Notes: a model not told the origin generated them from the letters alone. Positions 1 to 8,206 are shown, counted from the first letter of the stretch. The stretch is DNA of 64,000 nucleotides from an uncultured Oscillospiraceae bacterium (GCA_934613505.1 CAKTTB010000002.1:124001-188000); one strand, 5' to 3'. Made by a program: numbers and translations.

Positions 1-403
1 TCGGCATGGTGCACCTGTATCACGACGACGTGCAGGCGCGCTGCGTGGAACTGGGACTGACGACGCGGGAGAAAATCAAGAAAAACAGCCTCCGCTTCAA
101 GCTCTGCTGCATGCCTATCTACTTGCCTACGTGCTTGTCTTTGTCTACGCTGTCAACGGCGCAAGGGACTTTCTCACGGGCTTCTGGCAGCTGCTCGTCA
201 TGCTGTCTGTCCTGAATCTTGCCGACCGCCTGTTCATTGACGGCTGGTGGGTCGGGCACACAAAGGCATGGACGATCCCCGGCACGGAGGATCTGAAGCC
301 GTATATCAACGCGCAGGATAAAAAACGCAAATGGCTCTTCGGCACCGTCGGCATGGCCGTCATCGCCGCCGCCCTCGCCGGTATCATGGCGATTTTCCTG
401 TAA
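1..403 (+). pseudogene. Membrane protein, 5' partial, single-base frameshift
   Basis: The gene enters from the left edge. The first reading frame gives plausible coding sequence (GMVHLYHDDVQARCVELG and onward to RFKL at about base 107). It then loses sense, while the neighbouring frame continues with two hydrophobic segments (LLHAYLLAYVLVFVYAVNG; final segment near VGMAVIAAALAGIMAIFL) up to the stop at 401-403. One missing base at about 106-109 would join the two parts. It is either a real frameshift or a sequence error. The C-terminal half resembles uncharacterised Clostridia membrane proteins with a GTEDLKPYI-like loop. No function is proposed. Confidence 0.55.
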
Positions 404-420
404 ACTATCGTGAAAATCAA

Positions 421-447
421 CGAGCATCTGCATTTGCAGATGCTCGT
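421..447 (+). terminator. Hairpin terminator after the partial gene
   Basis: The arms CGAGCATCTGCA and TGCAGATGCTCG are perfectly complementary around a 2-3 base centre and are followed by a short T stretch. It lies 18 bases beyond the stop codon of the partial gene. Confidence 0.6.
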
Positions 448-449
448 TT

Positions 450-491
450 GAGACTGTCGAAAAACATACAGGAATGTTTTTCGACAGTCTC
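450..491. terminator. Long 18-bp-arm hairpin between convergent genes
   Basis: The 18-base arm starting GAGACTGTCG is followed, after a six-base loop, by its perfect reverse complement. A second hairpin (CCCGCAGG/CCTGCGGG, 495-516) follows. Both sit between the partial plus-strand gene and the minus-strand blaR1-like gene and probably terminate in both directions. Confidence 0.5.
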
Positions 492-529
492 CCACCCGCA
501 GGCATTTTCCTGCGGGCGGGATGCCTTTT

Positions 530-2074
530 TTACCGGCCGGAACCGTTCAGCGCTGCCTGCGCGTTCTGATAGCACTGTGCGAGCAGATCGTCGATATACG
601 TCTGATCGTTCATCAGCGCTTCCTCGGCAGCAGCGGCAGGGAACTTGTCGCGGGTATCGGTGACATATGCGTCGCCGTCCCGCGGCTCCCAATATTCCTC
701 CACAGCGGAGTACGAGCCGTCAGACCCTCTGCGGAACGTGATCGCGGTGGGGCAGGCAGCGCCGCTCTCCACGGTCAGCGCATCGTCCTGCTCGCTGAAC
801 TGCTCCTGCAAGACAAGCAGATACACCGTCGTTTCCACGACCGTATCGCCTGTGACACGGTCTTCCTTTGCCAGAAGCACGTGCGATTCTGCCCAGACCA
901 TGCCCTCCGTCTCGTCGCCGATCCACAGGGTACCTTGCCGCTCGTCACTCGCGTAGCGCGCATAGATGGCGTCCGAGATCGCCTGCTCCAGCAGGGGATC
1001 GGTCTCCGGAGCCGTCTCGGCGGGCGTCTCGGCGGTGTCGGACGGTTGCGTATCGTCAGCTGCCTGCGCAGGCTCCGTCGGTGTTTCCGCAGGTGTTTCC
1101 TCCGGTGTTGTGTCGACCGGTGTTTGTGTAGGCTCCGCCGGGGCTTCCACGGCAGGCTCGTCGGCGGTTTGAGAATTGTCTGTCTTCGGGTTCGTCAAAA
1201 AGCACACCGCGACGGCGATACAGACGACGACCACCAGAAGAATGATCCAGAATGTTGGTTTTTTGTAGTTCATAACGGATCTGACACGCTCCTTTACTCC
1301 AATTTCTCCGAACGCGAGCGGGCAGGCTGCGACCGCACGGCGGTCCATGCTGCACGCCACGAGCGTCCGGGCATAGTCGGCTTTCTGTTCATTGTTCAGT
1401 TTGCGGATCACGCGCTCGTCGCACGCCAGCTCAATGTCCCGGCACAGCAGCACGTAGGCCAGCCATAAGATCGGATTGAACCAGTAGACCATCAGCAGCA
1501 GAAACCCCAGCGGCTTCCACCAGTGATCCTTCCGCGCGATATGCGCCTGCTCATGCGCAAGCACATGGGTCAGCTCCTCGCGGCCGAGCTGATAGGGGAG
1601 ATAGATCCTCGGCCGGATGATCCCCAGCACGAACGGCGAATCGATCCGCTCGCTCTGATAAATGCGCCCTCGCAGCCGCACTGCTTCGCGCACCCGGATC
1701 TGTAACCACAGCCAGCTGACGACCGAATATAAAAAGAGAAGGATCGCGCCCGCTGCCCAGACATAGGACATAATTTCTACAAGTCCCGGCCCCGCGGCAG
1801 CCGGACTGTTCGCCGCGCCCGCGGCAGCTGCGCCGCTCACCCGGACAGCCGCGCCGCCGATGATCGCCGGACTGACCGGCTCCGTACTCGGCACAAGGCT
1901 CAACGTGCTTTCAATCGAGACCGGCAGCACCAGCCGCACGCCGACCATGCCCCACAGCAGGACGTTCACCCACTTCGGCGCCCGCTTCAATGCAAGCCGC
2001 AGCGCAAGCAGCGCCAGCACGAGCCAGCTTGCGGACAAGCTCATGTTGACAAGCTTCAGAAACAGTGCGCTCAT
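530..2074 (-). CDS. BlaR1/MecR1-type M56 membrane metalloprotease
   Basis: This is a signal-transducing membrane zinc protease of the M56 (BlaR1) family, 514 aa. Hydrophobic segments occur near residues 13-30, 36-55, 100-123, 188-210 and 270-292. The zinc motif HEQAH is at about 174-178, followed by CDERV near 217. After the last membrane segment comes a Pro/Thr/Glu-rich linker (about 300-360) and an extracellular C-terminal domain of about 150 residues. That domain is not the penicillin-binding sensor of classical BlaR1, so the ligand is unknown. The start codon overlaps the blaI-like stop (ATGA), so the two are co-transcribed. By family precedent it would cleave or inactivate the partner repressor. 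Low-complexity Ala tracts lie around residues 80-95. Confidence 0.85.
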   Translation of the reverse strand: MSALFLKLVNMSLSASWLVLALLALRLALKRAPKWVNVLLWGMVGVRLVLPVSIESTLSLVPSTEPVSPAIIGGAAVRVSGAAAAGAANSPAAAGPGLVEIMSYVWAAGAILLFLYSVVSWLWLQIRVREAVRLRGRIYQSERIDSPFVLGIIRPRIYLPYQLGREELTHVLAHEQAHIARKDHWWKPLGFLLLMVYWFNPILWLAYVLLCRDIELACDERVIRKLNNEQKADYARTLVACSMDRRAVAACPLAFGEIGVKERVRSVMNYKKPTFWIILLVVVVCIAVAVCFLTNPKTDNSQTADEPAVEAPAEPTQTPVDTTPEETPAETPTEPAQAADDTQPSDTAETPAETAPETDPLLEQAISDAIYARYASDERQGTLWIGDETEGMVWAESHVLLAKEDRVTGDTVVETTVYLLVLQEQFSEQDDALTVESGAACPTAITFRRGSDGSYSAVEEYWEPRDGDAYVTDTRDKFPAAAAEEALMNDQTYIDDLLAQCYQNAQAALNGSGR

Positions 2075-2442
2075 GGTGTCCCTCCGTTCCGGATGCGGTC
2101 GATCATCTGCTGCACCTCGTCCAGGTCGCTGTCTGTCAGCGTCTGCCGCTTTGTGAACGCGGTCAGAAACGCAGGAAGAGACCCTTCAAACCTCTTTTCG
2201 ACCAGCTCGTCGATCTCATACGCCTGCGCGTCCTCCTTGGAGATCAGCGCCGTCACGACGCCGTCTTCGTTTTTCAGGATCCCGCGCTCACCCAGCCGCT
2301 TGATCACGGTGTAGGTCGTCGTCCGCTTCCACCCGAGCTGCTCCTGACACAGCTTCGCCAGCTGCGCGGCGGAGATAGGCGCGTGTTCCCACATGATCAG
2401 GCAGAACCGGTATTCACCCTCGTGGATTTTCGGAATTTCCAA
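2071..2442 (-). CDS. BlaI/MecI family repressor
   Basis: This 123-aa winged-helix repressor has an N-terminal helix-turn-helix (AQLAKLCQEQLGWKRTTTYT, residues 22-41) typical of BlaI/MecI/CopY regulators, and a C-terminal dimerisation helix. I chose the TTG start at 2442 because a GGAGG sits 8 bases upstream; the ATG at 2449 is out of frame. It is the first gene of a two-gene operon with the M56 protease, which presumably relieves repression by cleavage. Two 16-bp operators lie just upstream, so it should autoregulate. No beta-lactamase is adjacent, so the wider target set is unknown. Confidence 0.88.
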   Translation of the reverse strand: MEIPKIHEGEYRFCLIMWEHAPISAAQLAKLCQEQLGWKRTTTYTVIKRLGERGILKNEDGVVTALISKEDAQAYEIDELVEKRFEGSLPAFLTAFTKRQTLTDSDLDEVQQMIDRIRNGGTP

Positions 2443-2460
2443 TCTGCATCGCCTCCTTTT

Positions 2461-2514
2461 GTCTACTCTCGTAGACGATAATGAAAGTCTACACCATTAG
2501 ACAACGAAAGTCAA
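2461..2514 (-). promoter_or_regulatory. blaI-like promoter with two GTCTA-N6-TAGAC operators
   Basis: On the minus strand, -35 TTGACT (2509-2514) and -10 TAGACT (2486-2491) are 17 bases apart. Two identical-format dyads, GTCTA-N6-TAGAC, lie at 2487-2502 (over the -10) and 2461-2476 (downstream of the start point). Their centres are 26 bases apart. This is the layout expected for BlaI dimers. Confidence 0.8.
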
Positions 2515-2532
2515 GAGAAATTTTTCGCCGGA

Positions 2533-2561
2533 TTGCAGGAAGCTATCTGCCATGCTATACT
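2533..2561 (+). promoter_or_regulatory. Promoter of the 2597 gene
   Basis: -35 TTGCAG (2533-2538), 17-base spacer, -10 TATACT (2556-2561). The ATG at 2552 falls inside this promoter, which argues for a start at 2597. Confidence 0.6.
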
Positions 2562-2596
2562 GGACGCAGACTTTCAAACAGATGGAGAGCATGAGC

Positions 2597-4096
2597 ATGG
2601 TTGAGACCTATCAGACCTTCCTGCGCTTTGGCTTTGACCTTTCGCCGCTCGGCGTTGAGCGGCGCGAGGACACGGAACCGTATTTCTGTACGCCGGTGGG
2701 CGCGGAAATTTTTGGCTGGGCAGGCGTGGACGGCATTCACTACTGCTTCATCCGCGGCTTCGGCGATATGGTCTTTGCCGTCAGCCCGATGAACGGTGCG
2801 CCGGACTTTGTACACCCGTTGGCGAACAGCTTTGAGGATTTTCTGCGTCTGCTGCTCGCCTGCGGAGATGCTGCGGCGCTCGAACAGGCGCACCAGTGGC
2901 AGCAGCCGCAGTTCGACGCCTTCCTGCGGGAAAATCCCCTGACGAAGGACCAACGGCGCGTGCTGGATGCGCTTGCGGAAGCCCTGCACTTGACGCCCAT
3001 AGAGGAGCCTTGGGCCTACCTCCACGCGCTTCAGGCTTCTTTCGACCCTTCTAAGCTCCGCTTCTCTGAAGAATATTACGAGACTGTCGATATTCCGCAG
3101 GCCAAATCCGCCGAGCGCTGGCAGGTCTTCTTTGACGGGAACTTCTGGGGCCATTCCGGCCGCGATCACGCCGGGACGGAGCTTCCGGTCGGCAAAACGC
3201 TTCGCTGGGCGGAGCGTGACTTTGTCATCCCCGCGGCCTATGTGTGCGGCAAGGGGCTGGTCGTCGATTTCTGTATGCGCGTTCCGGCGGAGCAGATCCG
3301 CGCATATATGAAAAAATGGGATCTGCACGAAAGGCAGACCCCGGAAGAAGCTTTTACCTGTGAACAGCAGCTCGAGCTGGAGCGCGAAAACCCAATGTCC
3401 TTCGATTTTTGCCCGACGCTCGCTGCAAACGCGCAGCCGCTGCGCCTGTCGCGCGGCAGCGGCGTCGGCTTCAACCCCTGCCTGCCGCCGGACGAGCAGC
3501 AGGACGCGCTCCGCGCCGTCCGCCACTACAAGCTGGACGAGCGTGACGGCTGGATGATCTCCCGGTCGTCCTTCGCATGGACGGGCAAGCGTCCCGCATC
3601 TGTCCGGACGCTGTCCTTGAACCTGCAGCAGGAGCCGGCACCGCGTCCGGCGCTGCGCTTTTGCGCGCACCGGGCAGGGGAGAGCTTCACGATTTATCAT
3701 CCGGTCACAAAAAGTGCCTGTACGCTGACCGTACAGGCGCTGGAGCAGGAGACCTTGCCGGAAAACGCCAGCCGCTCCGGCCACTGGCTCTATCCCACGC
3801 ATTTTATGGCCATGCAGTATACCCTCTCGCCGGAGCCGTCCGACCGGCTCTTCCTCCGCGACTGCGCGCCGGGTGACCGCCCGCGGCCCACGCACCCGGA
3901 GGACGGCACGTGCAGCGTCATCGGCATCATCGGCGGCGCGGACGGCCCGACCGCCGTCGTGACCGGCGCGGACGCGCAGAGCGGTCTGCACGCCGCCTGC
4001 TCCTCGCTGCATTTTGAACCGGTGCAGAGCGATGTGGAATGGTGTGCGGTGTTTCAGATCAAAGAATTTGAAGACCGGACGTTCACGCTGCTTTAG
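2597..4096 (+). CDS. Uncharacterised 499-aa protein with a GIIGGADGPT motif
   Basis: I do not recognise this as a characterised enzyme. The frame is open from 2552, but that ATG lies in a good promoter. The ATG at 2597 has GGAG 9 bases upstream and is preferred. The protein is soluble, rich in aromatic residues, and has no signal peptide or membrane segment. Near the C-terminus (about residues 455-466) it carries SVIGIIGGADGPTAVV, a run known from the beta subunits of sodium-pumping decarboxylases and otherwise rare in soluble proteins. It stands alone, divergent from blaI, and ends in a palindrome shared with the convergent DUF368 gene. Function unknown. Confidence 0.7.
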   Translation: MVETYQTFLRFGFDLSPLGVERREDTEPYFCTPVGAEIFGWAGVDGIHYCFIRGFGDMVFAVSPMNGAPDFVHPLANSFEDFLRLLLACGDAAALEQAHQWQQPQFDAFLRENPLTKDQRRVLDALAEALHLTPIEEPWAYLHALQASFDPSKLRFSEEYYETVDIPQAKSAERWQVFFDGNFWGHSGRDHAGTELPVGKTLRWAERDFVIPAAYVCGKGLVVDFCMRVPAEQIRAYMKKWDLHERQTPEEAFTCEQQLELERENPMSFDFCPTLAANAQPLRLSRGSGVGFNPCLPPDEQQDALRAVRHYKLDERDGWMISRSSFAWTGKRPASVRTLSLNLQQEPAPRPALRFCAHRAGESFTIYHPVTKSACTLTVQALEQETLPENASRSGHWLYPTHFMAMQYTLSPEPSDRLFLRDCAPGDRPRPTHPEDGTCSVIGIIGGADGPTAVVTGADAQSGLHAACSSLHFEPVQSDVEWCAVFQIKEFEDRTFTLL

Positions 4097-4140
4097 CGTC
4101 GCTTGAAAAGGGCATGCGTGCCCTTGTCAAACGACGCTAA
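4093..4140. terminator. 48-bp near-perfect palindrome spanning both stop codons
   Basis: Two 22-base arms, beginning TTAGCGTCG and ending CGACGCTAA, pair with only two mismatches around a TGCG loop. The palindrome contains the stop codon of the plus-strand gene (4094-4096) and that of the minus-strand DUF368 gene (4137-4139). It probably acts as a bidirectional terminator. Confidence 0.65.
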
Positions 4141-5024
4141 GCTCCGGATTTTTTTCGCGCCGTCTTCCGCCGGAGCGCGTCCAGGCCCAATAAAATCAGA
4201 ACGCCGAGCAAAAAGCCGGGAACCGAAAAGTTCTGCACCCCGACCGGCGGCAGCGGCGTGTCCAGCCCGGCAGGACCCATGGCGATGGCGTAAAGCGACC
4301 CCGCCATCAGTCCCAGAATGAGCCAGACCATCTGGCTGCGGTATTTCTTCAGCGCCACGCGGATCGCGCGGATGGACAGCCCCACGCCCGCCACAAAGCC
4401 GAGCGCCAGCGCGCAAAGCCCGGGAAGCACCGAGAAATCCAGCTCAAAAAGACTGCGCAGCGCCTGAATGGCCGGCAGATAGACGCCTGCAATCAGCAGG
4501 ATCGTCGACCCGGAAATGCCCGGCAGTACCATCGCCGTGATCGCCACCGCACCGGAGACAAAGAGATACCCAAGCGTCCAGACATGTACCCCCGTAAACT
4601 GGATGCGCACGGCAGACACATCGTCCCGCAGCAGCGTCAGCCCGACCACGAGCGCCAGCCCGAGCGCCGCAAACGGCAGATGCTTTACCCTGCCGCGCAG
4701 CACGTCCGCCTCCGCACGCACCACGAGTGGGAACGACGTCAGCGTCAGCCCCAGAAACAGGCTGCTCATGAAGTAAATATGCGCCGCAAAGAGCTGCGAC
4801 AGCACCAGCACGCACGTCCCCATGCCGATGACCCATCCAAGCCCCAGCTTCAGAAGATACCGGACAGCGTCCTTCCGCGCAGCGTCGTCCTTCCCAAACA
4901 GCCCGTGCAGCGCGTCCAGAAACCGGTCATAAAACCCGAGAATGAACGCGATCGTCCCGCCGGACACACCCGGGACGCTGTCCGCCAGCGCCATGCAGAA
5001 GCCGTGAAATGCCGATAAGATCAT
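4137..5024 (-). CDS. DUF368 membrane protein (undecaprenyl-phosphate translocase type)
   Basis: This 295-aa polytopic membrane protein has the DUF368 signature near its N-terminus (ADSVPGVSGGTIAFILGFYD) and a second related glycine-rich stretch (VLPGISGSTILLIAGVY) at about residue 170. Members of this family (PopT) were shown in other bacteria to return the undecaprenyl-phosphate lipid carrier across the cytoplasmic membrane for cell-wall synthesis. That role is inferred here from family membership. About eight hydrophobic segments are visible. The start at 5024 has AAGGAG 8 bases upstream. It is separated from the upstream EamA gene by a terminator, so it needs its own promoter. Confidence 0.88.
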   Translation of the reverse strand: MILSAFHGFCMALADSVPGVSGGTIAFILGFYDRFLDALHGLFGKDDAARKDAVRYLLKLGLGWVIGMGTCVLVLSQLFAAHIYFMSSLFLGLTLTSFPLVVRAEADVLRGRVKHLPFAALGLALVVGLTLLRDDVSAVRIQFTGVHVWTLGYLFVSGAVAITAMVLPGISGSTILLIAGVYLPAIQALRSLFELDFSVLPGLCALALGFVAGVGLSIRAIRVALKKYRSQMVWLILGLMAGSLYAIAMGPAGLDTPLPPVGVQNFSVPGFLLGVLILLGLDALRRKTARKKSGA

Positions 5025-5050
5025 GGGGATACTCCTTCGTGAAATCAGAT

Positions 5051-5090
5051 AAAAAGCATCTCCTGCCGCCGGGAGGGGATGCTTTTTGCC
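5051..5090 (-). terminator. Terminator downstream of the EamA gene
   Basis: AAAAAGCATC pairs with GATGCTTTTT around a GC-rich loop. T runs follow on both strands, so it may act in both directions. Confidence 0.65.
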
Positions 5091-5105
5091 ATTGTAAAAA
5101 TGAAC

Positions 5106-5966
5106 TCAGACCAGCATCAGAAGCGTGCCACCGACCACGAGCACAAGGCCGATGGCCGATTTTTTCGTCAGCTTCTCATGGAAGACAAGATACGAGAATA
5201 AGATCGTCACCAGAATGCTCAGCTTGTCAATAGGAGCCACCACACTGGCCGGGCCGTCCTGCAGCGCCTTGTAGTAGCAGAGCCAGCTGCCGCCCGTGGC
5301 CAGACCCGACAGGCAGATAAAGCCAAGCTCGCCCTTCGGCACCGCGCGCACGAGCTGCCCTTTGCCGGTAACGAACACCATCATCCACGACATGAGCAGC
5401 ACCACGCCCGTGCGGATGGCCGTGCCGAGGTTGGACTCCACGCCCGAAATGCCGATCTTGCCCAGAATGGACGTCAGGCTTGCAAACACAGCGGAGCCCG
5501 CCGCGTACGGAAGCCAGCTGCCGCCCTTTTTGGCCGCGCCGTCCGACTGCTTTTTCTCGATCATGAGATACGTTCCGACTGCGATCAATACGATCCCTGC
5601 GCTCTTCGCGGCGTTCAGGGATTCATGCAGGAAAATGACGGCCAGCAGAATGGTCAGGACTGTACTGGACTTGTCGACCGGCACGACCTTGTTGATATCG
5701 CCGATCTGCAGCGCGTGGAAATAGCACAGCCAGCTCGCGCCCGTGGCAAGTCCGGACAGGATCAGAAACAGCAGCGTCTTTCCACTGATCGCCGAAAGCG
5801 TATCCTGCGAGCCGGCGATAAACACCATCAGCCACGAAAAGATAAGTATCACAATTGTCCGGATGGCGGTCGCGACCGTTGAATCTGTCTTCCGGATGCC
5901 GCACTTGGCAAGCACCGCTGTCAATCCCGCAAACAGCGCCGAGCCGAACGCATACAGAACCCACAT
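5106..5966 (-). CDS. EamA-family (DMT superfamily) transporter
   Basis: This 286-aa integral membrane protein of the drug/metabolite transporter superfamily has ten predicted hydrophobic helices in two EamA repeats. The internal duplication is obvious: SGLATGASWLCYFHAL in the first half matches SGLATGGSWLCYYKAL in the second, each followed by a (V/A)P(V/I)DK motif. Relatives export small metabolites or amino acids, but the substrate cannot be deduced. The start codon lies 14 bases beyond the decayed response-regulator gene. A terminator follows, so the gene is probably transcribed alone or with residual readthrough from upstream. Confidence 0.85.
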   Translation of the reverse strand: MWVLYAFGSALFAGLTAVLAKCGIRKTDSTVATAIRTIVILIFSWLMVFIAGSQDTLSAISGKTLLFLILSGLATGASWLCYFHALQIGDINKVVPVDKSSTVLTILLAVIFLHESLNAAKSAGIVLIAVGTYLMIEKKQSDGAAKKGGSWLPYAAGSAVFASLTSILGKIGISGVESNLGTAIRTGVVLLMSWMMVFVTGKGQLVRAVPKGELGFICLSGLATGGSWLCYYKALQDGPASVVAPIDKLSILVTILFSYLVFHEKLTKKSAIGLVLVVGGTLLMLV

Positions 5967-5979
5967 TTTACCCTCGATC

Positions 5980-6403
5980 TCATTTGTTCAGTCGATATCC
6001 AACGCCCCAGACCGTCTGCAGCAGACGCGGGTTTGCCGGATCGTCCTCAATTTTTTCGCGGATCCGGCCGACGTGGACCGCGACCGTGATATTATCGCCC
6101 ATGGATTCCAGCCCCCCAGATCAGCTCATACAGATCCTCGCGGCTGAATACCTGCCCCGGATGGCGAATCAGAAACAGCAAAAGCTCATATTCCAGGTTT
6201 TTAAGCGGCAGCTCCGTGCCGTTTTTGAAAATGCGGCGCGCCTCCGGCTACGCGGTGAGCGGGCCGACGGTCAGCGTGTCCGCCGCCTGCAGCCCGGAGG
6301 GGCCGTCCGTCTTGATCGTGACGTCGTAGCCGGAGAGTGCCAGATAGTCGCGCTCAATGGCCGCGATATCGGCGTCATCCTCGATGATCAGGATCCTTGC
6401 CAT
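5980..6403 (-). pseudogene. Decayed OmpR-family response regulator
   Basis: Reading from the ATG at 6403 (AGGAGG site upstream), the N-terminus of a receiver domain is intact (MARILIIEDDADIAAIERDY). The next homologous block is already the winged helix (KNLEYELLLFLIRHPGQVFS), so roughly 70 residues of receiver and linker are deleted. A TAG stop interrupts the frame at about 6254. An extra G in a six-G run near 6112 shifts the frame before the C-terminal block (NITVAVHVGRIREKIEDD, TVWGVGYRLN). Three independent lesions make this a clear pseudogene. Confidence 0.85.
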
Positions 6404-6580
6404 TGCCGTCCTCCTTTGCAAGCGGCAGCGTGAGCGTCACGCAAAGCCCGCCGCCGTCTGTATTTCCCGCCTTTACGCTGCCGTGCATCTGCGCGGCGGC
6501 TTTTTTACGACTGCAAGGCCGATGCCGCTGCCGCCCGCAGGATTCTGCCGCGCGCCGTCGGTGCGGTAGCTACCACACTC
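6375..6580 (-). pseudogene. C-terminal remnant of a sensor histidine kinase
   Basis: The minus strand encodes the ATP-lid end of a histidine kinase (YRTDGARQNPAGGSGIGLAVV). A frameshift near 6500 follows, then the last 40 residues in another frame (AAAQMHGSVKAGN, LCVTLTLPLAKEDG), ending at a stop at 6375-6377 that overlaps the response-regulator start. The order kinase then regulator, with overlap, shows this was an operon. Everything upstream of the G2 box is missing. Confidence 0.75.
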
Positions 6581-6675
6581 TCGCCAGTTTCTCCGACCAG
6601 TATAGCACAGATTTCCCGAAAAGTTAAAACTGTTTTGAAACAAGCGCCGCATGCCAGGGGCATGCGGTGCAAAAA

Positions 6676-6886
6676 TTACAGAATGGACATGAACCACTCT
6701 ACCGTTTTCGTGTCATAGTGCGAGAAGAACAGGCTCTCGCCGCTGTCCAGCGCTTTGATGGCCGCCATATCCTCCGCACGCAGCATGAAGTCAAACAGGT
6801 CGAAATTCTCCTGCATCCGCTCCTTGTGCGTGGACTTCGGGATCACGACCACGCCGCTCTGCATGAGAAAGCGCAGCGCGAAAAGC
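6676..6886 (-). pseudogene. C-terminal fragment of an aldo/keto reductase
   Basis: The last 65-70 residues of an aldo/keto reductase (2,5-diketo-gluconate reductase type) are visible, with the family motif GVVVIPKSTHKERMQENFD followed by FDFMLRAEDMAAIKALD. The homology stops abruptly at an AAGCTT at 6883-6888, where sequence on the other strand becomes the LysR fragment. The catalytic Tyr/Lys/Asp part is absent. It is a deletion scar, not a working gene. Confidence 0.75.
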
Positions 6887-7335
6887 TTGTGACCTCGTCC
6901 ATCTGCCAGAATGACGAGGTCCTCTCGGACTGGCAGAGCGGCGCGTGCGACATTGCCATTCTGCCGTTTCCCTTTGATGGTGCGAAGGAATGGATGCACG
7001 AGCGGCTTTTTGTCTGCGTCCCGCCGTCGCATGCGCTGGCGCAGCACAAGACGCTTTCCTTTTCCAAAATCAACGGCTTCAATTTTCTGCTGCGCACAGA
7101 GCTTGGCTTCTGGGACACGCTCTGCCGCGAAAAAATGCCCGCCTCCCGCTTTCTCGTGCAGACAGACCCGGAGGTCTTCAATGAGCTGGTCGGTGCATCC
7201 TCGCTGCCGTGCTTCACGACGGATTACGGCCGGTACCTTACAGCCTATCCTGACCGCGTCAACATCCTGCTGTCAGACCCGGAGGCCGACGTGACCTTTT
7301 ACCTCGCGGCAAGAGACGGCATTCCCATTCTGTAA
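6886..7335 (+). pseudogene. C-terminal fragment of a LysR-family regulator
   Basis: About 148 codons match the effector-binding domain of LysR regulators (CDIAILPFPF, ERLFVCVPPSHALAQ, YLAARDGIPIL at the end). The DNA-binding N-terminus and any ribosome site are missing. The fragment begins at the junction with the aldo/keto reductase scrap, and the open frame that continues further left is antisense to that gene. The frame itself is intact to its natural stop at 7333-7335. Confidence 0.7.
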
Positions 7336-7374
7336 AAAGCTCCGTTCCCGCATGCTGACGGGAACGGAGCTTTT
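7335..7374. terminator. Bidirectional terminator
   Basis: A 16-bp perfect stem begins AAAAGCTCCGTTCCCG with an 8-base loop. T runs on both strands serve the convergent LysR and flavodoxin fragments. Confidence 0.8.
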
Positions 7375-7378
7375 CCGG

Positions 7379-7896
7379 TCATAGCGTGTGTTGCGCCCGA
7401 TAGACGCCCTTCCGGCACTGCACGCTGCGAAGACCCATGCGGCGGATGCCGAGGAGGGCGTCCATTTCCTCGGCGGAGTTGACATAATCCATTTTCTGAT
7501 GGCGTACTAATATGTAATCCGCTTCCCGGATCTGTCCCGCCGCCTGCCTGCAGAAGCTGCGCACCGGCGCGGCGAGCGCGAAGACCCAGATGGGCGAGCA
7601 GATGGTCACGTGGGTGTAATCGGAGAGCGTCAGCGGGACCTTCTCGATCGGCATATCCCAGCGGTGCATGCCATAGCGCCCGCACCACCAGAAGCCGGGC
7701 GTCCCCTCCGTGTGCTCTGCGACCCTGATCTCATAGAGCGCGGCGCCCGTCCGGTTTGCTTCCTCACAGGCCAGCTTTCTGACATACCCCATGCGGGAGA
7801 AATACACCACCAGCCGCGAAGGATCTGCCCCGATGTTCGGATACACGCCGGGGTCGACATGGAATGCTTCCTGCTTCTCAAATACCCACGCCATAT
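7379..7896 (-). pseudogene. Flavodoxin-like protein, 5' truncated
   Basis: The minus strand encodes a flavodoxin-fold protein with the FMN-loop region RLVVYFSRMGYVRKLACEEA, the internal CSPIWVFALAAPVRSF stretch, and an intact C-terminus. Going upstream the homology fails at about 7896, where the opposite strand becomes a TnpV fragment. No start codon with a ribosome site exists in the remaining homologous part. It was probably cut by insertion or deletion involving the TnpV element. The long open frame continuing to 8272 is an artefact. Confidence 0.6.
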
Positions 7897-7902
7897 AGCT
7901 GG

Positions 7903-8100
7903 GTGTACGTAAGACAGTATTGCGCCGAGATTGACGAAGCGGCACGAAATCGCATGGAGCTGATCGTGCCGGAGCTGGTGAAGCGCAACGGCGTGACCGA
8001 ACAGCTGAAAGCCGAAAACCAAATGGAATGGGTGCGGCAGATGAACGCTTGCAAGGCACAGGCAGAGGAAGTTGTGAAGTTTGAGCTGATTTATGACTGA
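7903..8100 (+). pseudogene. TnpV-like transposon protein, C-terminal fragment
   Basis: About 65 residues (QYCAEIDEAARNRMELIVPE, then NGVTEQLKAENQMEWVRQMN) match the C-terminal half of TnpV, a small protein of unknown function carried by conjugative and mobilisable transposons of Clostridia. The N-terminal half is gone. It marks the edge of acquired low-GC DNA that runs to about 9.4 kb. Confidence 0.6.
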
Positions 8101-8177
8101 TACTGAGAGCGCCTGGACAAATAAAGTTCGGGCGTTCAGAATTTCCTGAACGAACTGTATCTTTTTCACAAAACCTA

Positions 8178-8206
8178 TTGACAAGAGAACTTGGCAAAGG
8201 TATAAT
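8178..8206 (+). promoter_or_regulatory. Consensus promoter of the DUF6442-Xre operon
   Basis: TTGACA (8178-8183), 17-base spacer, TATAAT (8201-8206), both perfect sigma-A hexamers. A GGAGG site and the ATG at 8245 follow. Confidence 0.85.

Noticed and set aside
2555..4012. A 485-codon minus-strand frame
   Set aside because: It mirrors the 2597-4096 gene, which has a promoter, ribosome site and terminator; the mirror has none.
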